This document shows, piece by piece, positions 48,101 to 58,539 of a DNA stretch of 64,000 bases (position 1 is the first letter of the stretch; each line of letters begins with the position of its first letter). Source of the stretch: Skeletonema tropicum (Eukaryota; Bacillariophyta; Thalassiosirophyceae; Thalassiosirales; Thalassiosiraceae); assembly GCA_037178625.1 (NCBI GenBank), contig CM074132.1:496001-560000 (forward strand), read 5' to 3'. The position numbers and the translations under genes were made by a program. Below the pieces are notes generated by a model. That model was given only the letters and a program-made list of their open reading frames with translations. It searched no databases and had not been told where the DNA came from.

Positions 48101-50385
48101 TCTTCATCGTGTAAAGGGGCTAAAGCCATACCATGGCTGAAATGGAAGCTGCACCGATCCAGATAGTTCATCGTGTTGTAAGCAGCCTCTTGGATGCGGT
48201 CGTGACTGAAACGATATTCATCGTCTATCTTGTCCAGTAATCCTTCAGTGAAAGCTGTCTCTATGCCGTCACGTAAGTTCTTGTCAAGAGCCCTCTCAAG
48301 TGTCTTGACTAAGGCACTATTCACCGATGATCCAAAACAAGACAAAGTGCTCAGCGTTGATTTCACATGATTGGGCAATGCTAAAATCGTATGCGATAGG
48401 AACTCGGCCACATCATCGGAAAGCTTCTGGCATAAGTTCTTCTCTTCGTCCCACTCCCATCGTCGCCGTCGCAAGCTTGGACGTAGTAGACCATCCTTGC
48501 TCAGCGAAATCATCAATCGAGTGACGAAAAGTGGATTCCCCTTCGTCTTGTGGTATATTATACTAGACAAAGTCCGCGTAAGACGCGGCAATAGGCACAA
48601 CGTTTCTGAGACCATCGTTCCCAACGTCTCTTCGTCAATAGAATCAAGTTTGACTTTTGTTGATGGAATAACGTCATAGTTTACTCCGCCGTTGACCTCT
48701 CCTTCCCGGTAACATCCTAAGAAGAAAAAATGTACATGCTGCGAGTTGAGGCCGCCACCAAGTAAGAGCTGATTCACAGCTGCGATAGATGCTGAATCTG
48801 CCCACTGCAAGTCATCGAGGAATAAAGTTACAGGGGCGGCAAATGAATTGGATATCACTTCCACAAATTGACATAGCAGCATTTGAAGTCGCTTCTGTGC
48901 GTTGACGTTGTCTTCATCCTGATTACGGCCAATTCCTTCCAGACCTAGAATAGTAGCCAACGTGGGTATAAGCTTGGTCAAGTAGTATGCATCCCTTCCA
49001 AGTATGCGACACACCTGATGGGCCAATTTCTGCTTCATTGAAGCAAGGGCAACGGTACGATCGTGTACCAGATAATCGCAGAAATGATTGAAAGCCGACG
49101 CCAATGCACTGAATGGTTTGCCCTGTTGCAGTTGATCAAACTTTCCAGTTAAGAAGATTCCTCTGTTTGAAATCACATACTTCCCGACTTCAACCGCCAA
49201 AAATGACTTGCCCGTTCCTGATTTGCCGGATATTACTACCGACTCGCTTTCACCAACCGCTGACCGCCGGTAGGCATCGATAATAGTGGACAGCTCGGCT
49301 TTTCTACCGTAGAGGGTGCCATCAAATTTCAATCCAGTCGTTGATAAACTCCCCATATCCTGATCGTAGAGATAGATCGAAGGTTTATCAAGCATGAGCT
49401 GCAAGTCATCCCTCACATCTGACATAGATCGATACGCATCCTCTCCCCTGTGTCTGTCATTTGCTTTATCCAACATATTGGAAATCACATCACACACAGA
49501 TATCGGAACTCCTTTATCTTTCAGTGTCTCCACCGACATCGCACACATAATGCTCTTATTACTTGCCGATTCTTTCTTTCTTGGATTTTGACCGTGCATG
49601 TGCGGTGACCCGTCAATGTCATCATCATCATTTGCCCACAGATCATTGTATTCATCTTGAAAATCATCCATCCCGAGAAGATCATGGCCATGATGAATAT
49701 CATCTATTGCGAGAGGATCATCGCTAAGTAGATCGTCTATTGCGAGAAGATCACCGCCGGAGGTTTCGATATCAATTTTCCCGTCACCTTGAAGAAAGAG
49801 GAGTGGATCGAAATCCAAGCTCTCTAACAATTCATTCGTCGTCCCAGTTTGAATAGCGTCAGTTCTGTCTCCTACTATTTGTTTTGGTTCAATCTCAGCA
49901 GGCCGTTCCCCCATTGAGAGTAGTTCATAAAAGACAATCCCGAGTGAATATAATATTCCGTTATTTCTTTCTTGTCCCGAATCATTACCATCGGTCGCAT
50001 TGAACAATAAAGATGGCACTATTTCCGCTCGAATATTATTTCTGGCGTGACCACGTGCATCCGATGACGGTAATCGTGCTCTGTCCTCATCTGTAATGAC
50101 TACAATGCTATCCATCCAATCAACCGCGCCCGGCGAAGGCATTAGTGATTGACCACTACCTTCTTCGGCTTTGCAAATCTGATCAGCAAGTGAGGCGGCA
50201 ATCTGCAGTGCTGAAACTAAGTAACCATCGGGCAACGTTGTAATCGCGGCTTTCCCCCCACCTAAAGGCTGCGGCTGCTGATTACCGAATGTTTTCGTTT
50301 TGAAGGAGCGAATCCACTCCGGTAGTGGTGTGCTCACGTCAAAAGCACTTCTCGGACTTCGATTTATATTACTTTCATAAAACAT
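45153..50385 (-). CDS. Kinase-like/AAA/TPR signalling protein, copy 2, four exons, one frameshift, about 1644 aa
   Basis: Exons 50385-46580, 46490-46374, 46281-46160 and 46041-45153 join with introns of 89, 92 and 118 bp. The total keeps frame if one base lost near 47236 is restored; copy 3 has the base (CATCATGAGG against CATCTGAGG). N-terminus: a degenerate kinase C-lobe motif near residue 148 (YSLGIVFYELLSMGERP), then an acidic AIDD-repeat segment near 220-250. AAA_16-type ATPase: LYGRKAEL, Walker A SGKSGTGKS near 388, Walker B TLFLDDLQWAD near 523. A long TPR-like helical region ends in AHERYQEW|GAVGK, as in cyanobacterial multi-sensor kinases. The last exon adds an acidic linker and a coiled coil instead of GAF/histidine-kinase domains. 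The kinase lobe lacks catalytic loops, so it is probably a scaffold or sensor. The start was chosen by alignment to copy 1. Confidence 0.8.
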
Positions 50386-50616
50386 TGGATCGGATAGACG
50401 ATGGACACACAACAAGCTGCAATGATCTAGACTAATAATTTTATTATATCCTCGGCGAACGGCAAGCACGCGATTACAACATAATATAATGAATAATGAG
50501 ACAGAGTTTTACGTACTTATCTACTACTTTAAGTTGTGTGGGGCTGTAGGTTTTTTGAACAACTTATTGAAGTTGTGAGGTGAAAATCATGCACTTTTTG
50601 CTTCAAGGCCATACAT

Positions 50617-50840
50617 GCGTAGGAGTTCATACAATAGCTTGTCTTGTCGTGAAAACTTTTTGCATTAAGACTTCACGTAGGATCTCAGTACATAGCTTTT
50701 TGCATTAAGACTTCACGTTGGAGCTTCCTACATCAAAGCTTTTGGATTCACTTCTCATCCTTCTCATCAGCACTTGGAGTATCAATGAAGCGTCGATCAA
50801 GAACTAACCAGGTTCATTCTTCAACTTTGACCAAGCAGTA
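50617..50840 (+). repeat. Direct repeat A, unit 1
   Basis: Starts TGCGTAGGAGTTCATACAAT and ends CTTTGACCAAGCAGTA; the same sequence with a few indels is at 51271-51489. Both units contain two inner copies of ACATAGCTTTTTGCATTAAG-type sequence. Confidence 0.85.
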
Positions 50841-50919
50841 AGTACTTAAGGACTTTAGCATCTTGTCTGGTCGTGAAAGATAGATGCAGACTTTTGGCAG
50901 GAGGGGTGATCAGAACCCG

Positions 50920-51119
50920 TCCGTGAGATTGTTACATGGGTAACATTCACATCTCTGGCGGCGGCGGCGTTCCTACGTAGAAACATACCAGACCTTCGAG
51001 AAATCGGTTACGGTAACAATCTCACGGACAATTGTGACATGTCACAGATTCGTTTCGGATGGGTGTCTCTCCTTATCTCTCCCACTAACATCACCAAGCT
51101 GTGTCCGTGAGATTGTTAC
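50920..51119. repeat. 16-bp motif in direct and inverted copies
   Basis: TCCGTGAGATTGTTAC occurs at 50920-50935, inverted at 51013-51028 and again direct at 51104-51119, all perfect. A related TGTTACACGGGTAAAA follows near 51166. The inverted pair could mark the ends of a tiny element or be protein-binding sites. Confidence 0.75.
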
Positions 51120-51270
51120 ACGGGTAAAAAGCGGAATTCAAATGGCGGCAGTAGAACTCGCGGCAGCTGTTACACGGGTAAAAATCCAAATCAAGCAGGC
51201 GGACAAATCTGTTACATTTAGGAATTAGTATGGTTCTACATACGGGATCACCCCTCCTCTTTTGGCCTTA

Positions 51271-51489
51271 CTGCGTAGGAGTTCATCCAATAGCTTGTCT
51301 TGTCGTGAAAACTTTTTGCATTAAGAATTTATGTAGGATGTCAGTACATAGCTTTTTGCATTAAGACTTCACGTTGGAGCTTCCTACATAAAAGCTTTTG
51401 GATTCACTTCCCTTCTCATCAGCACTTGGAGTATCAATGAAGCGTCGATCAAGAACCAGGTTCATTCTTCAACTTTGACCAAGCAGTAC
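51271..51489 (+). repeat. Direct repeat A, unit 2
   Basis: Second copy of the sequence at 50617-50840, in the same orientation, with small deletions. Confidence 0.85.
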
Positions 51490-51602
51490 ATAAGCCGGCC
51501 GACTTTGGACGCCGAAATACGTCGAAGAACGCCAAAAGGTCGCCAGAGTGGCGATCTTTTTCCTAATCCCCAAAAGTCCGCATGGATTGCCTAACAAAAT
51601 AA

Positions 51603-53188
51603 CTATGTGGATCGAGTATAGAAGCTTGCGTGAAAGAAACAAAGGATCTGCTTTCAGCTTACACTTATGATGACTTATTGAATACCAGAGGAATGACTGA
51701 CTCAACAATGACGATGGCAATGAAATTCCTAAGCAAACTGATGATAGGAATGGCTCAAACTAAGCCTGAATCAGCGCCGTATGTGGCGAAAGAAATTATT
51801 GAACTGTCTGTTGACCACGGCATGAATCCCGTGTCTGCATTAGGGTTTGTGCACTTTGGCTCGTATGCAGCAAAGCTTGGAGATATCAGTGGAGGATACA
51901 ACTACGTGAAACTGGCTTCTTCATTACTAGACAAGTTAGAGTCAAGAGAAAATGCTGGCGAGGTCATATGTATACGAACACAAGTCGTATCACACATAGA
52001 GCCGCTTCAAGCTACATTAGATTATCATCATGAGGGATGCACTGCTGCAATAGCATCTGGTGATATCATCCAAGCATTTATCAACTTGTATTCAGGAGGT
52101 TATGTACGCATTTTCTATGCTGGTGTGAAGTTACAAACCACAAAAGAAAAAGGTGACGAAGCAATTAACTTTTTACAGGAGAGAGAGATGGTGATATTCG
52201 TGCTACAACTACAAATGCATCTCATGCAGCATTCTGTACTCAAGTTGATTGGAATAGACGAAGATCCAAAGAATAGTTCGGCCGAGGGAGAGAGAATTCT
52301 CACAACAAAGAACGGTAATGTCAAGACGACATACTTTTTCCATAAGTCCTACATCAGCTTCATGTTTCGATTGTACGATGATACCAAAGACTACGCAGAG
52401 AAGTTCTTAGGTTGCGTCACTAGCAGCGCTTGTGCCAATTTGCTTGTCTCGCAATCTTTCAATGCATTTTATATTGGTCTCATTTCATTTTGGGTGGCTA
52501 GAAACTCGAGAGATGGAAACAAATGGCACGAAAGAGGCAACAAATCCAAACTGGCGTTGAAGAAATGGGCAGAAACGTCCCAGTGGACATTTGAGAACAA
52601 ATGGTACTTGTTGGAGGCAGAGGAAGCATTTTCTAACAGCAACTTTCATGACGCTAAAATGTACTACGAGAAGGCTGTATCATCGGCCGAAGCTCACAAG
52701 GTAAGAATGAACAGAATGCGTATGCTTTCACATTGGCTCATATCATGGTGTCGTATATGTATGTATCGCATTTAGTTCGTACACGAAGAAGCCTTGGCCT
52801 GTGAGTTGGCAGCATATTTCTACTTGGATATAGGAGAGGTCAACATTGCAGCTGATTACTGTTCACTTGCACATGAAAGGTATCAAGAATGGGTAAGTAG
52901 TTCACACTCACTATGATTTCTGTCATTATATATCTATCAATCAATCGTTGATTTTGTCTCAAATCTTTGTCGACCTCTTCCCAGGGTGCTGTTGGGAAGT
53001 GTACAAGTTTGTTCAAGTTCTTTGGTAGTGTCATGAACAATTGTGTGGGTTCAAGCTCGGCAATCTCTGCTGGTGATCAGTCTGATCTAGCTCACCTACT
53101 TATTGCCCCAGAACAAAGGGTAGCTATTCGTATATCAATTTGCTGGCCATGTGCCGAAGGTAACACCACATCGTGTTGGTATAACTGA
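51603..53188 (+). pseudogene. Kinase-like/AAA/TPR protein, copy 3: inverted 3' fragment
   Basis: This matches the TPR and C-terminal part of copy 2 in the opposite orientation, starting mid-codon at SSIEACVKETKDL. Introns are at the same places: exons end at 52700 and 52892, and begin at 52776 and 52985. The 117-bp middle exon (FVHEEALACELAAYF ... HERYQEW) has identical length. Copy 3 retains the intact codons where copy 2 has lost a base. Similarity to copy 2 ends after SDLA, about 53095; the remaining frame to 53188 is unrelated. Without ATPase and N-terminal parts it is a fragment, though an internal ATG could start a 380-aa product at 51711. Confidence 0.85.
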
Positions 53189-55304
53189 AAATACCTGCTA
53201 AGTATGGTATGAATAGGATACTATTGTATCTGGATCTCTTGTCCGTAAAAAATCTTCCAACCAGTAATCATTTGCAGGACGCCTCTTTCCGGGTTATTCC
53301 TGTAATTGTAGCTGCAGTATCAGTATCGCTGAGGACCCTACAAATGATTGACTCTTAAAATTTGATGTTACTTTAGAGAGAGGCAAGAACTGATAGCGAT
53401 GAACTTGAGATGATCCTTGAACACACATGTCCAAGTACATCCACATCCAGAACGGAGTGTGGTAGAGGGGTACATTGATATTTGGGACAGTCTACTTTTC
53501 TGAATTACAAGCTAGCTCCGACTAGACCTGATGTAGCCAATCCGATAGCTCATACAGTCGCGATCGCATAACTATAATTCTTTACATCTGGATCAACAAT
53601 ACCACATCAGTTAAGCGCAAGTACGATGACGATGTCGATCAAATCAAAGCTCCAAAGCCGAAGCCGTCCTGATCGTGGATCGTGCTGCCGCTGCCAATCC
53701 CAGTGCTGCCTGCGTCGCCTGCGTTGAACCTTCAGATGCAGAGAGATCAACTCTCCTATTTTTTCTTCCCCATGAAGGAGAAGACTGCCACTGCTGCCAC
53801 CTTCTTAACAAGAGCCAGAGCCAACTCCATGAAGGAGAGGGCGGTTTGCGAATCGCGCGAGGATGAGAATAAGACGAAAGCGGAAGCGGAAGCAGTGCAG
53901 CCAACCAACTGAAGCTCACAACTCGCGCAACTTGTCGTGTAGCAATGCTTCAGTAGCCACAGCCACAGAAGAATTTGACGACGATGACGAACTGACTGAT
54001 GACTCCAAATGGGAAGACGAAGAAAGAGACGACTCAGCAATGGATTCAGCACTCTGGTACAAGGCGACCCAGATATTCCCGGTGATGAGTGATGCTGTTG
54101 AATCATAGTCGTAGTTGCTAGTGGCTCGTGCCCGTAATTTTGGTTGGATGCGGTGCTACTGACCAGCCCACATTGGACGCATCGCTTCTACGCACGCCAA
54201 AAGTCTGCGGAGTGCCAAAATGACCTTATATGGTATCACCGCCGACTATAATGGGCCACTAGAAGCGGGTCATGCGTTTTATGACTAAGATAGGTACGAT
54301 TGGTAGTTTCATCTTTGTCTTCGTGTCAGCGTCTTCGATATTCCTGTGCATATGTAAAGCAATGTTTTATGTTTCGCTTTTAATCAGCTCGTTATCTTTA
54401 CTAGAACGCTAGAACGCCAATGCCTTTATGGCTATGGTCTGATGATGACTCGTTGATTCATGTTTGATAATTTAGACGCTTATACCCATACCCATACCCG
54501 ACAGTAACACTCATATCAGATATTATGACAGCGGTTGACAATATCTCTGTGAGTGGTAGGATAACAACGATACCTAACCGTCTTGATACTTGGTGGTTCT
54601 CGAATGAGTGGTATCGCCATGACCATGACTACTCTGAGATTGATAAATAATTATACGAAGTTAATCAGATTAGATGCGTAGAGTCCGAGCTCGCTGAAAA
54701 AAATGACATTGACATTCTTCTTGGATTACTTGTCGCGAAGGGCAACAAATCAAGAGCCATGTCAAGCATTCCTAGCCTTGTAACTACTTGTACATACTTC
54801 CAAACCTAAACTCTGTATTTGTCTACAACCCAAACACAAGTTCAAATTGAACATCATCTTGGGCAAGAGGACTCACACCTGCACGCGGCACTTACACGCG
54901 CCAACCTCTTCTTCTTACGCAACAACAATGACTAAGTATATCGTATCTGTACCTTGCATTACAAAGCGATGACAGAGAGATTCAACTTATAGCAAGAAGA
55001 TTGCGCCACCTCAAAACTCATCCAAGCTTTCTCTACCCTGAGAGACATGACATCGTATGCTCAAATGTTTGTAGAGAAGAGTTGTTGGCCACTTTCACTT
55101 GATCTGTACTTATGTTAGTTCAGTGACTTCATTGACCGAAGGAAGTAGTCAAGGCTGTAAGTGGTTACGGGCACGCGATAAAGTAGTGGAAGTAAATGAG
55201 CTGTCAAATTTAAAGTACACACTTCAACAATGTCAACCAAGTAAAGGTGCACTCTCCTAAGAGGTCCTTTTACTGTATCTATTGCCTAAACTTCAACGCA
55301 GACT
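53189..55304. other. Intergenic region, no convincing gene
   Basis: The frame at 53863-54108 encodes a basic then acidic stretch (EEFDDDDELTDDSKWEDEER) that could be an exon of an unrecognised gene, but no start, splice partner or family supports it. The segment at 53470-53535 is an inverted copy of 43495-43565. The rest is AT-rich and featureless. Confidence 0.45.
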
Positions 55305-55990
55305 TCAACGCCAGGATTGCGAATTGCCACATGCTATAGCATACTCCGTTCCGTATGCCGGTTTCACATTTGCCCCGTGCCTAATGCAGACTCCTCCCTT
55401 GTAGATACGATTGGTACACTCGATGCTACATTGTTTGTTCTTTGTCCCGTGTTTGACGCAGACTCCTCCTCCCCTCTTGGACAGATTGGTACATCCTTCA
55501 CGGCTGCATTCCTTCTTTGCCCACGTCGCACCGTGTCGAATGTCGAATGCATACTCCCCCCTTGACGGCATTATTTGTACATCCTTCGCTGCTGCATTGT
55601 TTGACCTTTACTCCATGCCTAACACAAACTCCTCCTTTGACGACTTTGTTTGTGCACCCCTCATAGCTGCATCATTTGTACTTTAGCTCCATGTCCATGT
55701 TTAACACACACATACCTCCCCTTTTTACATGGTTTGTGCAACCTCTCCTACTGCATTGCTTGATCTTGATCTTGAACTTTGCCCCAAGCTTATGACAAAG
55801 TCCATCACGTATAGCTTGTTTCGTACATTAAGCCTTGCGCTGGCGCTGCTCTTCTTCTTCTTCTTCTTCTTAAATGTTGCCGCTCTGTGCCTGAGGCACA
55901 CACCTCCTGACAACCTGTCTTTGGCATCTATCCCTCTTTGCTCCATGCTATGTTTCTACGTGAAGGGCAAAACTGTACCTCGGTACAGTT
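55305..55990 (-). pseudogene. Zinc-knuckle repeat gene remnant
   Basis: Several C-S-x-E-G-C-T-N...GGVC-x-RHG repeats are readable on the minus strand (CSREGCTNLSKRGGG, CSIECTNRIYKGGVC, GGVCVRHG) in different frames. One repeat has lost a Gly. The upstream part has only SGGVCLRHRA and a Lys run. No start resembling MVSTRQR is present. It is a decayed family member. Confidence 0.75.
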
Positions 55991-56225
55991 TTCAAAAAAG
56001 GCAATAGGCCTCGTGATATTTGTGTGAATAAAGCATTACACGTTATGTGGCCTATAGGTCTTATTATTGCGTACAAGGGCTAAAGGTTTTTTGAAAAAAT
56101 GCCGTTAGGAGCTGCCTAGCTTTGCCCGCTAACAAAGTTGAGTTTGAAAACTGTACCGAAGTACAGTTTTCAATGCCTACGGGTACTGGGCCCAACCGAA
56201 AACTGTACTGAGGTACAGTTTTCAA
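55966..56225. repeat. Three copies of a 24-bp palindrome
   Basis: AAAACTGTACCTCGGTACAGTTTT (given in two parts: AAAACTGTACC and GGTACAGTTTT around TC) starts near 55969. Variants with GA and TG-type centres start near 56152 and 56200. Each is self-complementary apart from the central bases. They are spaced about 183 and 48 bases apart in otherwise non-coding DNA. Confidence 0.85.
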
Positions 56226-56482
56226 AATGGTTGGGATATGTAAGACTCATTTCTCCTTGCGTATCTACCCCTACCGACGTTAGTAGGAAAATCTTGTAGC
56301 TACTTAGATGTGGGTCGCTATGTGGGGCTTTAGGTTATTTCTGTGCTGCGGTAAACTACGTATCACTGGTATTTGGAACAAGAAAAGCATCTGTGAATGG
56401 CGGAGAAGACTTTTGAGTCGATTATCGAGAAGCGCGCCTATGTACCCAGGCAAATCGTGTGACAATGAGAAAATAAGTAGTA

Positions 56483-56847
56483 GAGCGTCCTTAACCTCCG
56501 AAAAATCCTATTTTTCGCTTCGAATGACGTAACTTGTGAGTTGTGGAATTTTTTGATGACGTTTTCCGAAACAAACATGAAAAAATCTCTGAGATTTTTT
56601 CGCAAAACAGAACTTTTGCGAAAAATATTGCGAAAAATTCTAACGTAGGAACTCATACATTTTCAATGATTCGCAAAAATATTTTCGGATAGGCTTTTTT
56701 ACAAGGGGGCGACGGGGAAGCCCCCAGAATTGGGGTTCCCTGCGTGCGATGGGCGGTGGGCGGTACTTCACGAACGCTCCTCAAGTCACAAAATCGTCAC
56801 AACCTTGCGAAAACTAACTTTGCGAAAAACACAAGTTAAGGACGCTC
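56483..56847. mobile_element. MITE, 365 bp, TA target duplication
   Basis: Ends GAGCGTCCTTAAC and its complement GTTAAGGACGCTC are perfect 13-bp inverted repeats, flanked by TA at 56481-56482 and 56848-56849. Inside are several GCGAAAAA/TTTTTCGC subterminal motifs on both strands and a G-rich stretch. No ORF. TA duplication suggests mobilisation by a Tc1/mariner-type transposase. Confidence 0.85.
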
Positions 56848-57144
56848 TAGTGTATGGGACAGAGCAAGAAGCTGGTAATGTGATGCGTTGCATTTGAAGG
56901 GGCAGAGACAGAAAATCGTTCAAATCGGGTTGTTTGTACTAATTCCTATCGTTACGATCCCAAAAATTACTGGCCGTTTTCGTTCTTTGGACACCAGAAA
57001 TAATTCAAAACGATTCAATCAAAGGGAGTGCATTAAATGCGATATGTATTTCTCTTTATCATCGTTATTCGTTTACTCTTCCACCCATAGATCCTGTCAA
57101 TATAGCATCAATAAGTACTACTCAGTCCATCCATCTATTCAGGT

Positions 57145-58194
57145 ATGAGGTTCTACGATAGAAAAATCTCGGCAGCTGGCGGCGGCTCGGCACGTGCTCT
57201 GGTTATTCTTTCTCTATTTTTTGTTGCTATTGCAGGAATGATAGTCTCCACGGTAGATTATAAGAAACAACCAAATGATCATGAGAAGCAGCAAGAAGTT
57301 ATGGTAGAGTCTAATGCCCCAGAGCAAGAGCATCTAGAGCAGTCAAATGAAGAACCCCCCATGACGTGTCTCGACCCTTCCGGACCACAACCATACATTT
57401 TGATGTCACTCGGAAGATCAGGCAGTGGATCAACCTGGCAGGTCATAGGCAATCTGTCTGGCAAGGAAACACCATCGGACGAATATACGGGTAAAAGCAC
57501 CGAAGCAAGCGTAAAGTTTTTCAAAGAACATGGTCATGACGATAAGTGGTTACTTCAGTACTTGTGTCAGAAACAAAAGAAACATCGTAAGGCCAAGTTG
57601 GTTGGTTTCAAGTGGAAGCCCTACGCACCAATCTTCAGTGCACCAGCAGCACAGTCAGGACTCAAAACGATAGCAGCATTGAAAGAGCCAATGATTAAGG
57701 TTGTCCGATTGCGTCGTAATCTTTTAGATGTGCAAATATCAAGAAGGAAACACTCCCTGCACACAACAACAGCAGCTCACTGTATGAAAGGTGATTCGAA
57801 ATGTATTCAAAATAGTATGTTTACGGGTCTTGATCTGTACACCGGAGAAATGGACAGATTGTACGATCGTCTAGAGTTCCTACAAGCGCATGAGGATAGA
57901 GTGGATGATCTCCTTACGAAAATGAATGTACCATTTGTTCAAGTAAAATATGAACGGCTCTACAATGTTGATGGGAAGGGAGGCGACCTCGAAGAGTGGG
58001 AAAAGGTATTTTCATTCTTGGGTGTTGGACCCGCAACAAATTTGACGCATAAGCAGTTGGAACGTGGCATGAAACATGCTGCAACACATCCACCTGGCCA
58101 TAACATGACGCTTGCCAATTATGATGAGGTAGCAGAAGCTTTGAAAGGGACGAAGTTTGAGGACTTGCTTCATCGCAGGCATCGCCGTGTGTAA
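57145..58194 (+). CDS. Sulfotransferase-like type II membrane protein, 349 aa
   Basis: One transmembrane segment at residues 17-37 (ALVILSLFFVAIAGMIV) after a short basic N-terminus indicates a Golgi-type signal anchor. The catalytic domain begins near 82. A PAPS 5'-phosphosulfate loop is visible as SLGRSGSGSTW (about 88-98). A 3'-phosphate-binding segment is visible as VVRLRRNLLDVQIS followed by RKHSL (about 187-205). This matches bacterial and algal Stf0/NodH-like sulfotransferases, which transfer sulfate from PAPS to carbohydrates or other acceptors. The C-terminus is Lys/His/Arg-rich. Length and frame are complete. The acceptor substrate is unknown; sulfated cell-surface polysaccharide is a reasonable guess. 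Confidence 0.8.
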   Translation: MRFYDRKISAAGGGSARALVILSLFFVAIAGMIVSTVDYKKQPNDHEKQQEVMVESNAPEQEHLEQSNEEPPMTCLDPSGPQPYILMSLGRSGSGSTWQVIGNLSGKETPSDEYTGKSTEASVKFFKEHGHDDKWLLQYLCQKQKKHRKAKLVGFKWKPYAPIFSAPAAQSGLKTIAALKEPMIKVVRLRRNLLDVQISRRKHSLHTTTAAHCMKGDSKCIQNSMFTGLDLYTGEMDRLYDRLEFLQAHEDRVDDLLTKMNVPFVQVKYERLYNVDGKGGDLEEWEKVFSFLGVGPATNLTHKQLERGMKHAATHPPGHNMTLANYDEVAEALKGTKFEDLLHRRHRRV

Positions 58195-58539
58195 AGTTTT
58201 TGTATATATTATGTTATTGTCATGAATGTTATTGTTACGTGTATTCATAATGATATTGAGTTGTTACTATTCTAGAACAAGATCAGCGGGTAATCGCTTT
58301 CACGAAGATCTTCTCTCTTCATCTCTAGATGTGAGAAGGAGATCAGTCAGAGCTGCTGCGTTACTACCCCGGAGGATGCAGACAAGGCAAGAATGGTAAA
58401 TATGGCGACTGACATTCATATTCTCTCACTATATTGCTGCTTGCCTCATCGCATTATTTGACAACATGTTCAGCTAGTATGATAAGTACATAATAGAAGT
58501 AGTACGAGGCTTTGTTAGTAAAGAAGCATATTCCCGCAA
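58195..58539. other. Intergenic region
   Basis: No feature recognised beyond AT-rich flanks of the neighbouring plus-strand genes. Confidence 0.45.

Larger units (their letters stand above)
50386..51602. other. Repeat-bearing spacer between inverted copies 2 and 3
   Basis: No gene recognised. It holds two about 220-bp direct repeats and several 16-bp direct and inverted motifs between them, then about 110 unique bases before copy 3 begins. Confidence 0.6.

Noticed and set aside
53644..54108. Several overlapping short frames on both strands
   Set aside because: Only one has an acidic, exon-like composition and it lacks a start, partner exon or homologue; not called as a gene.
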